The translations under genes and the position numbers were made by a program. This document shows positions 1 to 8,402 of a stretch of 64,000 nt of DNA, piece after piece. This DNA comes from Haloferax elongans ATCC BAA-1513. GTDB lineage: Archaea > Halobacteriota > Halobacteria > Halobacteriales > Haloferacaceae. Every line of letters starts with the position of its first letter. The stretch's first letter is position 1. The DNA lies in NCBI RefSeq assembly GCF_000336755.1, contig NZ_AOLK01000011.1, forward strand, positions 443,102 to 507,101, in the 5' to 3' direction. A model generated the notes under the pieces. It was not told where the DNA came from. It worked only from the letters and a program-made list of their open reading frames with translations, and did no database searches.

Positions 1-66
1 TTGTAGAACCGGCGCAGCGCGCCCCCACCCGAGTCCTTTACTGTCGTCGTCCCTTCCAACACTGGC

Positions 67-2004
67 ATGTCCCCTGATTCGGACGACGACCCCTTCGAGG
101 ACCAGCGCGAGCGGGTCGACAACCCGATGCGACGGCTCTTCGCCGAGTACGGGCGGGAAAACCTCCCGCAGTTCGTCCTCGGCGTCGTCGCCAGCGTCGC
201 CGCTCGCGTCTTGGACCTCCTTCCACCGGTCGTCCTCGGTCTCGCCATCGACGCCATCATCCGACAGGAGAAGTCCTTCGCGGCGGCGTTCCCCGTCGTT
301 CCTGAAGCGTGGCTTGCACCATTCGTCCCCGCCGCCAGAGGCGGTCAGTTCTTCTTCGCTGTCGGCATAATCGTCTTCAGTTTCGTCGGCGGGGCCGCGT
401 TCCACTGGCTCCGCAACTGGGGCTGGAACTCCTTCGCTCAGAACATCCAGCACGCCGTCCGCACCGACACCTACGACCGGATGCAACGGCTCAACATGGA
501 TTTCTTCGCCGACAAGCAGACCGGCGAGATGATGTCTATCCTCTCGAACGACGTGAACCGACTCGAACGGTTCCTCAACGACGGCATGAACTCCTTTTTC
601 CGCCTGTCGGTGATGGTCCTCGCAATCGCGGTCGTGCTCCTCTCGTACAACTGGCAACTCGCGCTCGTCGCGCTGGTGCCGGTTCCGCTCATCGCCATCT
701 TCACCTGGAAGTTCGTCCAAATCATCCAGCCGAAGTACGCCGAGGTTCGCTCGTCGGTCGGCACGCTCAACTCCCGTCTCGAAAACAATCTCGGCGGCAT
801 TCAGGTCATCAAGACGTTCAACGCCGAGTCCCACGAGTCAGACCGCGTCGACGGCGTCTCGATGGACTACTTCGGCGCGAACTGGGACGCCATCAACACC
901 CGAATCAAGTTCTTCCCGGCGCTCCGCATCCTTGCGGGTATCGGCTTCACGCTCACCTTCGTCGTCGGTGGCCTGTGGGTCATCGAGGGACAGGGCCCCG
1001 GCCCCTTCACCGGCGAACTCGAAGTCGGTGAGTTCGTCACGTTCATCCTGCTCACCCAGCAGTTCGTCTGGCCACTCGCCCAATTCGGGCAAATCATCAA
1101 CATGTACCAGCGTGCCCACGCGTCCAGCGAGCGCATCTTCGGCCTGATGGACGAACCCGCACGCCTCGCCGAGAAAGAAGATGCACCGGACCTCACCGTC
1201 ACCGACGGTCGCGTCGAGTACGACGACGTCTCCTTCGGCTACGACGACGGCGAGACAATCGTCGAAGACATCTCCTTCGAAGTCGGCGGCGGCGAGACAC
1301 TGGCGCTGGTCGGCCCGACGGGGGCGGGCAAATCGACCATCCTCAAACTCCTCATGCGAATGTACGATACGGACGAGGGCACCGTCAGCATCGACGGACA
1401 GGACGTTCGCGACGTGACGCTCTCCAGTCTCCGCCAGCGCATCGCCTACGTCAGCCAAGAGACGTTCCTGTTCTACGGGACGGTCCGCGAGAACATCGCC
1501 TACGGAACGTTCGACGCCGACGAAGAGGACATCGTTGCGGCCGCGAAGGCTGCCGAGGCCCACGAATTCATCTCGAACCTCCCGGACGGCTACGACACGA
1601 AGGTCGGCGAACGCGGCGTGAAACTCTCGGGGGGCCAGCGCCAGCGTGTCTCTATCGCCCGCGCGATTCTCAAAGACCCCGATATCCTCGTCCTCGACGA
1701 GGCAACCTCGGACGTGGACACCGAGACCGAGATGCTCATCCAGCGGTCGCTCGACACACTCACGGAAGACCGGACGACCTTCAGTATCGCCCACCGACTC
1801 TCGACGATTAAGGACGCAGACACCATCGTCGTCCTCGAAGACGGTCGTATCGTCGAACGCGGCACCCACGACGACCTGCTGGCTGACGACGGCCTCTACG
1901 CTCACCTTTGGGGTGTACAGGCGGGCGAAATCGACCAACTCCCCGACGAGTTCGTCGAGCGCGCCGCCCGCCGACAGGCCGAAGTCGATGCGAGCGACGA
2001 CTGA
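67..2004 (+). CDS. ABC transporter, fused permease-ATPase (exporter type)
   Basis: A 645-residue half-transporter that would dimerise in the membrane and export an unknown substrate using ATP. The first 350 or so residues hold about six membrane segments (ABC_membrane domain). The C-terminal ATPase shows Walker A GPTGAGKST near residue 416, signature LSGGQRQR near 520, Walker B ILVLDEATS near 540 and the H-loop IAHRLST near 576, so it should be active. The ATG follows a CTTTAC element about 27 bases upstream, which fits a leaderless start. It stands alone, with the creatininase gene 61 bases downstream. The family is the MsbA/multidrug exporter type. The substrate cannot be read from sequence. 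Confidence 0.93.
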   Translation: MSPDSDDDPFEDQRERVDNPMRRLFAEYGRENLPQFVLGVVASVAARVLDLLPPVVLGLAIDAIIRQEKSFAAAFPVVPEAWLAPFVPAARGGQFFFAVGIIVFSFVGGAAFHWLRNWGWNSFAQNIQHAVRTDTYDRMQRLNMDFFADKQTGEMMSILSNDVNRLERFLNDGMNSFFRLSVMVLAIAVVLLSYNWQLALVALVPVPLIAIFTWKFVQIIQPKYAEVRSSVGTLNSRLENNLGGIQVIKTFNAESHESDRVDGVSMDYFGANWDAINTRIKFFPALRILAGIGFTLTFVVGGLWVIEGQGPGPFTGELEVGEFVTFILLTQQFVWPLAQFGQIINMYQRAHASSERIFGLMDEPARLAEKEDAPDLTVTDGRVEYDDVSFGYDDGETIVEDISFEVGGGETLALVGPTGAGKSTILKLLMRMYDTDEGTVSIDGQDVRDVTLSSLRQRIAYVSQETFLFYGTVRENIAYGTFDADEEDIVAAAKAAEAHEFISNLPDGYDTKVGERGVKLSGGQRQRVSIARAILKDPDILVLDEATSDVDTETEMLIQRSLDTLTEDRTTFSIAHRLSTIKDADTIVVLEDGRIVERGTHDDLLADDGLYAHLWGVQAGEIDQLPDEFVERAARRQAEVDASDD

Positions 2005-2065
2005 CCGACCCAGTTCGCTCGCCCGAAGCGCCTACCACTAAGACCGCGCCCCGCTTTCTCCCGGC

Positions 2066-2788
2066 ATGCGACTCTCTGAGGCCACTTGGACCGAGGTCGC
2101 CGACCTCGACACCGACCTCGCGCTCCTTCCGGTCGGAAGCACAGAGCAACACGGCCCACACGCACCGCTCGGTACGGACGCTCTCAACGCCGAATCAGTC
2201 GCCGAGGCAGGGGCTGAAACCTTCGACAGCGACGTGCTCGTCGCCCCGACGATTCCGGTCGGCGTCGCCGAGGAACACCGCGCCTTCGACGGCACGCTCT
2301 GGGTCTCCCCAGACACCTTCCGCGCGTACGTCCGCGAGACTATCGAATCGCTCGCCCACCACGGCTTCGACCGCGTCGTCGTCGTCAACGGTCACGGCGG
2401 CAACATCGAAGCCCTCGCAGAATGCTGTCGTCGCCTCTCTCGAACCGGTGAGGCCTACACCGTCTCGTTCACGTGGTTCAACGCGGTCGGCGACCACTCC
2501 TCCGACATGGGACACGGCGGACCACTCGAAACCGCACTGCTCCGACACACCCACCCCGAACTGGTCCGTGAGGACCGCATCGACGAGGCCCGCGAGGGTG
2601 CGGCCGACCGCTGGGGCGAGTGGGTCGCGGGCGTCAATCTCGCCCATGACTCCGACGAGTTCACCGAAAACGGCGTCGTCGGCGACCCGGCTGACGGCGA
2701 TGCCGAACGTGGGGCAGAACTGGAGTCACTCGCCGCTGAATCGCTTGCGAAGTTGCTGACGGCAGTAAGAGAGAAATCACTCGACTGA
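2066..2788 (+). CDS. Creatininase family amidohydrolase
   Basis: A 240-residue cytoplasmic metal-dependent amidohydrolase. The creatininase fold is indicated by GSTEQHGPHAPLGTD (metal ligands Glu27, His29, Asp38) and by NGHGGN near residue 108, with a further Glu in GGPLETALLRH. The family includes creatininase, MftE and the archaeal ArfB formamide hydrolase of flavin and F420 biosynthesis. Haloarchaea make F420 and riboflavin, so an ArfB-like role is possible, but no neighbouring gene supports it and I do not assign it. Length is normal for the family. Confidence 0.88.
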   Translation: MRLSEATWTEVADLDTDLALLPVGSTEQHGPHAPLGTDALNAESVAEAGAETFDSDVLVAPTIPVGVAEEHRAFDGTLWVSPDTFRAYVRETIESLAHHGFDRVVVVNGHGGNIEALAECCRRLSRTGEAYTVSFTWFNAVGDHSSDMGHGGPLETALLRHTHPELVREDRIDEAREGAADRWGEWVAGVNLAHDSDEFTENGVVGDPADGDAERGAELESLAAESLAKLLTAVREKSLD

Positions 2789-2824
2789 GGCGAGACAGTC
2801 GGCGGAGGCCGACGCTCGGTTACT

Positions 2825-3280
2825 CTACTCTTCTTCCTCTTCCTCTTCCTCTTCCTCTTCTTCCTCACTTTCGTCGTCGTCGTCCGCTGCCTCGGCAGCG
2901 TCGGTGAGTGCACCGCGGAGTTGCGGCATCGTGTTGGTGAGTTCGCCCACGAGTTCGTGTGCGTCCTCGACCATTTCGAGGAGTTCCTGTAGTTCCTCGA
3001 TGGCTTCTTCGAGGTCCTCGGGGTCGTCGAACGCGTCGGCGCGCTCGCCGATGACGTACCACTTCTTGGCCTGCCGGACGTGCTCTGCGGCTCCCTCCAC
3101 GTCAAGTGACGAGCGCAGGCCGTTGAGGACGCCCAGAACGTTGTCCGCCTCGGCGTCCCACACGTCGTCCGCATCGGGCAGGGCCGCGCGTGCCTCGCCG
3201 AGGTGTTCCTCGACGTCGGCTCGCATCTCCGCTGCTGCCTCTCCGAACAGGTCGTCGTCGCCGAGCGTGCTTTGACTCAT
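2825..3280 (-). CDS. Acidic haloarchaeal protein (DUF5790-like) with poly-Glu tail
   Basis: A 151-residue, very acidic soluble protein with no signal peptide or membrane segment. The central part (about residues 15-120) is predicted helical, with heptad-like leucines around EEAIEELQELLEMVEDAHELVGEL. It ends in Asp/Glu repeats including 13 consecutive Glu. I recall a similar haloarchaeal family annotated DUF5790, but its function is unknown. It is convergent with the creatininase gene and has its own ATG at 3280. Confidence 0.75.
   Translation of the reverse strand: MSQSTLGDDDLFGEAAAEMRADVEEHLGEARAALPDADDVWDAEADNVLGVLNGLRSSLDVEGAAEHVRQAKKWYVIGERADAFDDPEDLEEAIEELQELLEMVEDAHELVGELTNTMPQLRGALTDAAEAADDDDESEEEEEEEEEEEEE
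2828..2866 (-). repeat. CTC/TTC simple repeat coding for a poly-glutamate tail
   Basis: A 39-base run of CTC and TTC triplets on the + strand reads GAG/GAA on the - strand and gives 13 consecutive glutamates at the end of the protein encoded at 2825-3280. Such tracts are prone to slippage, so tail length may vary between strains. Confidence 0.9.
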
Positions 3281-3369
3281 GCCAGCACATTCGGCACGTG
3301 GGGGTTTAAAAACAACCCCGAAAGTGAAAGTGAAATCGAGGGACTCGGTCGTGGTCGCGGCCGATTTGC

Positions 3370-3828
3370 TCAGCGAATGTCGCCAAGATATCGCGCGTCC
3401 CGAGTCGCGGTCTTCTCCCGGCTCTGAAGCGCGTCTGGCAGTTCACGCGGGAAAAACCAGTAGTCGTCGAGGTCGTCCACCGCGAGCCACGCGACGCCCA
3501 CTTGCTTCGCGTCTCTCATCGACGGTTGGACAGGGTCGTCGTCGATGAGTTCGCACCAGAAGAAGTGGTCTACCCGGTGGTCGTCGTCGTCTCCGTCTTC
3601 GGTGTGGTTCGACGGGATGTAGTCTCGGACGAACGCGAGCGATTCGACCTCGACCTCGTACCCTGTCTCTTCGCGAACTTCGCGGTGAACTGTCTCCGAA
3701 AGCGACTCCCCTGTCTGTTGTCCCCCACCGGGCGTCAGATACCAGACCTCGTCGCCGGAGCCGTATTGGACGGTCAGGAGGTCGCCGTCGTCGACGACGA
3801 GTCCGCGAGCGGCGATTCGGGGGCTCAT
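3370..3828 (-). CDS. Nudix hydrolase
   Basis: A 152-residue enzyme expected to cleave nucleoside diphosphates linked to another moiety, using Mg2+. The Nudix box is complete: GGGQQTGESLSETVHREVREETGYE gives the G-x5-E-x7-REVREETGY pattern at about residues 33-57. Its start codon overlaps the stop of the upstream MptD gene (ATGA at 3825-3828), so the two are translationally coupled. In a pterin context a dihydroneopterin triphosphate pyrophosphohydrolase role is conceivable, but this is inference only. Confidence 0.9.
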   Translation of the reverse strand: MSPRIAARGLVVDDGDLLTVQYGSGDEVWYLTPGGGQQTGESLSETVHREVREETGYEVEVESLAFVRDYIPSNHTEDGDDDDHRVDHFFWCELIDDDPVQPSMRDAKQVGVAWLAVDDLDDYWFFPRELPDALQSREKTATRDARYLGDIR

Positions 3829-4169
3829 TCCTCGACCGAGACGAGCTTCATCAGCGGGTAGCCGTCTTCCATCTCCATCTTCGTGCGGACGGTCACGTCT
3901 TCGTACTCGATTCGCATCTCGACGTTCATCAGCGACCCTGTGAGTTCGGTGTAGTCGGCCGCCGAATCGGCGAGTGTCGCTTCGAGTTCGTCGTCGAGGA
4001 TGTCCACGGTGACAGACTCGCAGTGGGGTTGGTTCTCGATGGACTCCGCCATCGCTCGTTCGAGGCTCCGAGCGCTGTCGGGAGACACCGGCGTCCCGGC
4101 GAATTGGTGGTAGAGCGAGCCGAACTTGATGCCCGCTTCGAAACAGGCAGACTGCGGGTCGGTGACCAT
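3825..4169 (-). CDS. mptD: Archaeal dihydroneopterin aldolase (MptD family)
   Basis: A 114-residue protein of the archaeal MptD family, unrelated to bacterial FolB, which converts 7,8-dihydroneopterin to 6-hydroxymethyl-dihydropterin and glycolaldehyde. The family signature CFEAGIKFGSLYHQFAGTPVS lies at residues 9-29. Length matches the family (about 110-130). It is the first gene of a two-gene operon with a Nudix hydrolase whose ATG overlaps its TGA. The pairing suggests a folate or methanopterin-type pterin route, with Nudix acting on a pterin phosphate, but only the aldolase assignment rests on motifs. Confidence 0.8.
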   Translation of the reverse strand: MVTDPQSACFEAGIKFGSLYHQFAGTPVSPDSARSLERAMAESIENQPHCESVTVDILDDELEATLADSAADYTELTGSLMNVEMRIEYEDVTVRTKMEMEDGYPLMKLVSVEE

Positions 4170-4268
4170 GTCTGCGAGTCTGTCGCTCGGGCCTAAAGTT
4201 CGCCGGTCGGGCCGCTCGCGGGCGCGAACCGGTCCTTACTTAGTCCCGCTTGTCGGACGTAGACTCGA

Positions 4269-5057
4269 ATGGACAAGCCGGTTTTGCTGACGGGGGCTGG
4301 CGGGCGCGTCGGCCAGGCGATACTGGGGCACATCGGCGACGCCTACGACTGGCGATTGCTGGACCGCGAGCCGCTGTCTGACGAGAAGATACCCGACTCC
4401 GTCGACCAGACGAACGTCTACGTCGCGGACATCACCGACGAGACTGCGATTCGAAACGCCATCGAGGGCGTCGGCGCAGTCATCCACCTCGCCGGTGACC
4501 CGCGTCCCGAGGCACCGTGGGACAGTGTCCTTCGGAACAACATCGACGGCACGCAGAATATGTTCGAGGCGGCTATCGACGCGGGCGTCGAGAAGTTCGC
4601 GTTCGCCTCGTCGAACCACGCCGTCGGTGCGTACGAGACCGACGAACGGACGCCGGAGATGTACCGACCCCACCACGAGTTCCGACTGGACGGGACCGAA
4701 CTCCCCCGCCCAAGCAACCTCTACGGTGTGAGCAAGGCGACTGGTGAGACGCTCGGCCGATACTACCACGACCACCACGACATCTCGGTCGTGAACGTCC
4801 GTATCGGCAACCTCACCCAGCACCATCCGCCGAAGGAGTACGAACGCGGCCAGGCGATGTGGCTCTCCTATCGCGACTGCGCCCACCTGTTCGCGTGCTG
4901 CATCGACGCCGACTACGACTTCGAAATCGTCTACGGCATCTCCAACAACGACCGCAAGTACTACTCCATCGAGCGCGCCCGCGAGGTGCTCGGCTACGAC
5001 CCGCAGGACAACTCCGCGGAGTACACCTTTGAAGGCGAACCGCTGGACGAAGCGTAG
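4269..5057 (+). CDS. azf: NAD-dependent glucose-6-phosphate dehydrogenase Azf
   Basis: A 262-residue extended short-chain dehydrogenase. The Rossmann motif TGAGGRVG is at residues 8-15, Asp32 ends beta-2 (favouring NAD over NADP), and the catalytic pair is Tyr152/Lys156 in YGVSKATGE. Length and sequence match what I remember of H. volcanii Azf, the archaeal glucose-6-phosphate dehydrogenase that opens the oxidative pentose phosphate pathway in Haloferax. Outside that comparison the family would be called only NAD-dependent epimerase/dehydratase. It is monocistronic and followed by a T-run terminator. Confidence 0.85.
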   Translation: MDKPVLLTGAGGRVGQAILGHIGDAYDWRLLDREPLSDEKIPDSVDQTNVYVADITDETAIRNAIEGVGAVIHLAGDPRPEAPWDSVLRNNIDGTQNMFEAAIDAGVEKFAFASSNHAVGAYETDERTPEMYRPHHEFRLDGTELPRPSNLYGVSKATGETLGRYYHDHHDISVVNVRIGNLTQHHPPKEYERGQAMWLSYRDCAHLFACCIDADYDFEIVYGISNNDRKYYSIERAREVLGYDPQDNSAEYTFEGEPLDEA

Positions 5058-5075
5058 GTTTCAGGGCTGGCACGG

Positions 5076-5081
5076 TTTTTT
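5076..5081 (+). terminator. Oligo-T terminator after azf
   Basis: Six consecutive T on the + strand, 18 bases after the azf stop codon. Archaeal RNA polymerase terminates at such T-runs without needing a hairpin. Confidence 0.5.
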
Positions 5082-5123
5082 CTGGACGACAGATTTCACA
5101 GCCATCAGCGCGCCCGCCGCAGG

Positions 5124-5549
5124 TCAGGACGCCCGAGTCTCGGCCCGCCCGCGACGTGGTGTTGCCCGGTTCCAGACCCAGTAACTGTATACGACGAGCA
5201 CGACCGCGAGCGCCGTGTCGACGATTTCGATGGCTAACAGCAGCGGCGGCATCGCGTCGGGCGAGGTCGGGAAGATGCCAGCCAAATCGAGGCCGTACAC
5301 GGCGATATAGAGCACGCCGGCGACGATTGCAGCGAGCAGCGCGCTGGTATTCCCCGACCAGAGGCGATACGCGGTGGCGAAGCTTCCCAGCCCCAACAGG
5401 ATGAGGAAGGCGTTGAACCCCCAATAGACGGTCGGGGAGAGGTGTTCGAAGGACCGCGTCTCGATTGGACCCCACGGCGCGAGCGAGACCAGAAGCAGGG
5501 TGACGACGGTCAACAAGAGTGCGATTCGTCGAGAGGCGTTTACTGCCAT
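5124..5549 (-). CDS. Small membrane protein, four predicted TM segments
   Basis: A 141-residue hydrophobic protein with segments near residues 8-25 (LLLTVVTLLLVSLAP), 42-62, 70-90 and 105-125, and a basic tail. I start it at ATG 5549 (MAVNASRRIALL). An in-frame extension to 5672 would run through the shared promoter and the regulator's own start, so I reject it. Family not recognised. It is divergent from the Bat-type regulator at 5657 and has a repeated ATACACC element immediately upstream, which suggests it is that regulator's target. Confidence 0.75.
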   Translation of the reverse strand: MAVNASRRIALLLTVVTLLLVSLAPWGPIETRSFEHLSPTVYWGFNAFLILLGLGSFATAYRLWSGNTSALLAAIVAGVLYIAVYGLDLAGIFPTSPDAMPPLLLAIEIVDTALAVVLVVYSYWVWNRATPRRGRAETRAS

Positions 5550-5551
5550 AG

Positions 5552-5668
5552 ATACACCTTCGTCCACTGATGAAATGTGACTGACTCCGAGCATACGAGG
5601 TGTATTTATAAGTTCAGTCTCCCCACTCTCCGTCAGTATCGCGGCCGAAATTAGCGATGAGATACACC
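5552..5668. promoter_or_regulatory. Divergent promoter with three ATACACC half-sites
   Basis: ATACACC occurs at 5552-5558, in inverted orientation (GGTGTAT) at 5599-5605, and again at 5662-5668. The first two extend to 8-base arms, ATACACCT and AGGTGTAT. The first copy abuts the start of the leftward membrane protein gene. The second overlaps the TATA-like TTTATAAG of the rightward regulator gene. The third lies in the first codons of the regulator. Arrangement suggests one regulator controlling both genes. Confidence 0.5.
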
Positions 5669-6328
5669 ACACTGCGTCTCGGTTGGGACGACACCGAACT
5701 GCACCCGTTGACCGCCGCGTTCACCGACGCGGGCGTCACCATCGAGTCACTTCACTACGTGAACTCGGTCGGTGACGGCGGCTACGCCGAACTGAGCCAT
5801 CTCCGTGGCGACCTTGACGCGGCGAGAGACATCCTCGATTCGATTCCCGAAGTCCGGGCGTTCGACATTTCTGCTGCAGGTATCGCGTACATCCACTACG
5901 AGGCGTCGCCGCTCATGGACCGGCTGCTGGCGGTCGTCTTCGACCACGCAGTCGTCCTCACGTGGCCGGTCACTTTCGCCCGGTCGAACGGGAACCTCTC
6001 GGCGCAACTCACCCTGCTCGGCACCGAAGACGCACTGAGTCAGGCTATCGCAACTATCCCGGCCGAAATCGACGTTTCGCTCGTTCGAACCGGCCGATAC
6101 GAGGCATCTGCCCACGACCCACTGTCGTCACTGACCGACCGCCAGCGCGAGGTCCTCGATGTCGCGGTTCGGGCTGGCTACTACGAGGTGCCCCGAGAAG
6201 CGACACACCGGGGTATCGCCGCCGAACTCTCCGTGGCACCCGGCACTGTGAGTGAGCATCTACAGCGAATCGAAGCCAATCTCGTGTCGGCACTGGTCGG
6301 TGCGGCCGGAACCGACGACGAACTGTAA
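5657..6328 (+). CDS. Bat-type helix-turn-helix transcriptional regulator
   Basis: A 223-residue regulator of the haloarchaeal bacterio-opsin-activator HTH_10 type. The N-terminal 150 residues form a ligand or sensor domain of the kind usual in this family. The C-terminal LTDRQREVLDVAVRAGYYEVPRE, then IAAELSVAPGTVSEHLQRIE (about 165-210), is the characteristic HTH. Cytoplasmic DNA-binding protein. Its ATG at 5657 lies about 45 bases after a TTTATAAG element. It faces the small membrane protein gene across a promoter with repeated ATACACC sites, so autoregulation plus control of that gene is likely. Confidence 0.88.
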   Translation: MRYTTLRLGWDDTELHPLTAAFTDAGVTIESLHYVNSVGDGGYAELSHLRGDLDAARDILDSIPEVRAFDISAAGIAYIHYEASPLMDRLLAVVFDHAVVLTWPVTFARSNGNLSAQLTLLGTEDALSQAIATIPAEIDVSLVRTGRYEASAHDPLSSLTDRQREVLDVAVRAGYYEVPREATHRGIAAELSVAPGTVSEHLQRIEANLVSALVGAAGTDDEL

Positions 6329-6334
6329 CGGAAC

Positions 6335-6952
6335 TCAATCGAACAGGCCGCTCACGTCGTCCTCGCGTCGTCGCTTCCGGCGGACGTGTTCTGCCATCCG
6401 CTGGTAGACCAGCCCTCGCTGGGCCTCGTTTTGGACGAAGTCGAACACCTGTGCGGTGTACTGTGTTTGTGTTCCGTCTGCGACCTCCTCGCGGGCGTAG
6501 GCAATCGCGTCTTCGACGACCGATTCGTCGAATCCCGAAATCTCCTCGGCGAGCGTCTCGGCAGCGACGACGATAGCATCGAAGTCGAGGTCGTCGTAGG
6601 TGAGTACCTGCCCGTCGTGGCGGAGCGCGACCGGCCCGTCGCGGAGTGCGGCAGCAGGGTCAGCTTCGAGTGTGGAGAGAAATTGCCGAACGTCGCCGAG
6701 GTTGACACCCCGGTAGTCGTCGGCTAACCCGTCGAGATACGCCTGTGCGCTCTCGGCCAACCCTGTTGCACCGGAGTAATTCTCTTCTCGCGCGTGGTGA
6801 ACGGCTGCCGTGAACTGGATGAGTCCGTGGAGAAACCGCTCGTCGGCGCTGCCGTCCGGGAGGTCGAGCCACCGCGACTCCCACGCGCCGTGGGCCGCTC
6901 GAAAGGCTCCGGCGTTGTAGATAGCGAGACCAGCGCGAAGGGAATCGTCCAT
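6335..6952 (-). CDS. DUF309 family protein
   Basis: A 205-residue soluble protein. The N-terminal portion has the DUF309 signature: RAGLAIYNAGAFRAAHGAWESRWLDLP followed by FLHGLIQFTAAVHHAREENYSGA, with conserved His and Glu residues. The remainder is acidic, ending in a basic patch RRKRRRED. The family is small and helical, with no established reaction. I start at ATG 6952 (MDDSLRAG), because residues encoded up to 7021 are Arg-rich and look non-coding. It is tail-to-tail with the HTH regulator, 6 bases apart. Confidence 0.85.
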   Translation of the reverse strand: MDDSLRAGLAIYNAGAFRAAHGAWESRWLDLPDGSADERFLHGLIQFTAAVHHAREENYSGATGLAESAQAYLDGLADDYRGVNLGDVRQFLSTLEADPAAALRDGPVALRHDGQVLTYDDLDFDAIVVAAETLAEEISGFDESVVEDAIAYAREEVADGTQTQYTAQVFDFVQNEAQRGLVYQRMAEHVRRKRRREDDVSGLFD

Positions 6953-7097
6953 GGTCGCCGTTCGCCGGCGACGAGTAAAGATTCCGCGGGAACCGGCTCC
7001 CTCAATTGGTAGGGTGTACATGCTTATCCGTCTTCAGGCCATATGTGATATGGTAGCACATGAATGCCCTCTTTCCCCTCAGCCGAGGTGTCGACTA

Positions 7098-7319
7098 ATG
7101 ACCAACTCGCCAGTCTGCATTAGCTGTGGAGACGCGTACCTGTTCTCCAGAGCCTACAAGGGTAACTACTGCCCCGACTGCAACGAAGAGTGGTCGTCGA
7201 AACCTCGGACTGAGAATGCCCCCCGTCCCCGCCCACAGAGTTCCGCCTCCGTCTCGTCGGTTACTCAGCCTGACGAAGACGACACACCGACCCTCGAACC
7301 ACCGTACGACGACGAGTAA
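7098..7319 (+). CDS. Small zinc-ribbon protein
   Basis: A 73-residue protein with two CxxC pairs, CISCG at residues 6-10 and CPDC at 24-27, forming a single zinc ribbon, then a disordered Pro/Ser/Asp-rich tail. Small zinc-finger proteins of this size are common in haloarchaea and mostly uncharacterised. I choose ATG 7098 because it sits just before the ribbon, while the upstream extension is basic and unlike haloarchaeal coding sequence. A T-run (7326-7331) follows the stop. Confidence 0.75.
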   Translation: MTNSPVCISCGDAYLFSRAYKGNYCPDCNEEWSSKPRTENAPRPRPQSSASVSSVTQPDEDDTPTLEPPYDDE

Positions 7320-7325
7320 CACCCA

Positions 7326-7331
7326 TTTTTT
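7326..7331 (+). terminator. Oligo-T terminator
   Basis: Six T residues shortly after the stop codon of the small zinc-ribbon gene. They probably end its transcript before the oppositely oriented tRNA-Arg. Confidence 0.45.
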
Positions 7332-7435
7332 GCCGGACTAGCCGCTGAGCGACTGCGCCGTACCGTAGAGTCCGTGTCAGAGATAACGACCGAGAGACAC
7401 GGAAGTCTCTCGAAGATTAGTGTTCGGAAGGAAAA

Positions 7436-7508
7436 CGTCCTGACGGAGATTTGAACTCCGGTCCCTGGCTCCGCAAGCCAAGAGGATAGTCCACTACCCT
7501 ACCAGGAC
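7436..7508 (-). tRNA. tRNA-Arg (anticodon GCG)
   Basis: The reverse strand folds into a full cloverleaf. The acceptor GTCCTGG pairs with TCAGGAC (one G-U). The anticodon arm TTGGC-TTGCGGA-GCCAG gives anticodon GCG, which reads CGC/CGU arginine codons. The T arm contains GTTCAAATC and the discriminator base is G. There is no intron and CCA is not encoded. Confidence 0.92.
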
Positions 7509-7687
7509 TGTCTTGCTGCATTCTTCGGTACTCGACGGTTACTTAAGACGGTTACGATGTGTACTTCCAGTGAACCGCGGGACCACGGTACGGAGGTGCA
7601 CACAGAGAGCGGGGCCAGAGTCTCTCCGGTCCGCCAGCGACGTGTTCCGACACAAGGACTTTTTCCTGCCCCGCTGTACCCTTGGTC

Positions 7688-8185
7688 GTGAACCGACGCG
7701 CCCTGCTTACCGGGACCGCAAGCCTCTGTGCAGCCCTCGCAGGGTGTACGAGTGACGACGCAACCGACGACGGCACAGAGACCACAACCACCGCATCGAC
7801 ACCGACACCAACCCCGCCAGAACCCCGACTGGTCGACAACTCACTCTCGCCGCGGCACGACCCAGAGTGTCCGCAGGGCGGCGCTGCACAGGCGAGCTAC
7901 ATCTCGGTTGGCGTCCTCGTCGAGGGATGTCTCTGGGGTGCGAACGGGTGCGCTATCGCTCGACTCGGTAGGGCGACCTACGACCCTGAATCCGACGTGG
8001 CGTCACTCCTCGTCGAGACGGTCGAGGACCGCGACCCCGACGAGGCGTGTACCGAGGCGCTCAAACCTGTCGGCTACGAGGCCCGGCTTCAGTTCGAGAA
8101 CGGACTGCCTGGAGAGCTCGTCGTCGAGCACGACGATGTAGACGGTCGCCGGGAGATTGCCCGCATCGACTTCGACGACGCCTGA
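7688..8185 (+). CDS. Tat-exported lipoprotein, unknown function
   Basis: A 165-residue secreted lipoprotein. A short twin-arginine signal (MNRRALLTG) is followed by a lipobox LAGC with the acylated cysteine at residue 20, then a Thr/Pro linker and a mature domain with conserved Cys residues (ECPQGG, GCLWGANGC, EACTEA) that could form disulfides. I use GTG 7688. A TTG two codons earlier would add only Val-Val. No recognised domain. It stands alone between tRNA-Arg and rpa2. Confidence 0.75.
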   Translation: MNRRALLTGTASLCAALAGCTSDDATDDGTETTTTASTPTPTPPEPRLVDNSLSPRHDPECPQGGAAQASYISVGVLVEGCLWGANGCAIARLGRATYDPESDVASLLVETVEDRDPDEACTEALKPVGYEARLQFENGLPGELVVEHDDVDGRREIARIDFDDA

Positions 8186-8308
8186 CGATTCCCCGCGGCA
8201 GGTGCCTTCGATGGCACACCGAAGGTTCATCCCGGAAGACGACTCCAGGTCCGCTATGTCACTCGATTCCGGGGCGCTTTTCGAAGCCCGAATCACGAGG
8301 AAAACAAC

Positions 8309-8316
8309 GCTTAAGC
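8309..8316 (+). promoter_or_regulatory. TATA-like element upstream of the rpa2 leader
   Basis: GCTTAAGC is centred about 30 bases before the ATG at 8343. This is the spacing expected for a leaderless transcript starting at the short leader reading frame ahead of rpa2. Confidence 0.4.
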
Positions 8317-8342
8317 GCCGGCCTTCCCTGTTCGTGCATAGA

Positions 8343-8402
8343 ATGAGTACGACGTGTGTTCTGCGACGCGGTGCGTCTTTCGTCGATGGAGGTGGCGCCT
8401 GA
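8343..8402 (+). CDS. Putative 19-residue leader peptide coupled to rpa2
   Basis: An ATG at 8343 opens a 19-codon frame (MSTTCVLRRGASFVDGGGA) whose TGA overlaps the rpa2 ATG as TGATG at 8400-8404. The rpa2 ribosome binding site GGAGGTG lies inside its last codons. The TATA-like element at 8309-8316 would place transcription start at this ATG. Either it is a translated leader that couples ribosomes to rpa2, or it is merely the 5' UTR. Sequence alone cannot decide. Confidence 0.35.
   Translation: MSTTCVLRRGASFVDGGGA

Noticed and set aside
838..1938. Long open frame antisense to the ABC transporter
   Set aside because: A composition shadow. In very GC-rich genes, antisense frames stay open. The sense frame has all ABC motifs and the antisense product has no domain.
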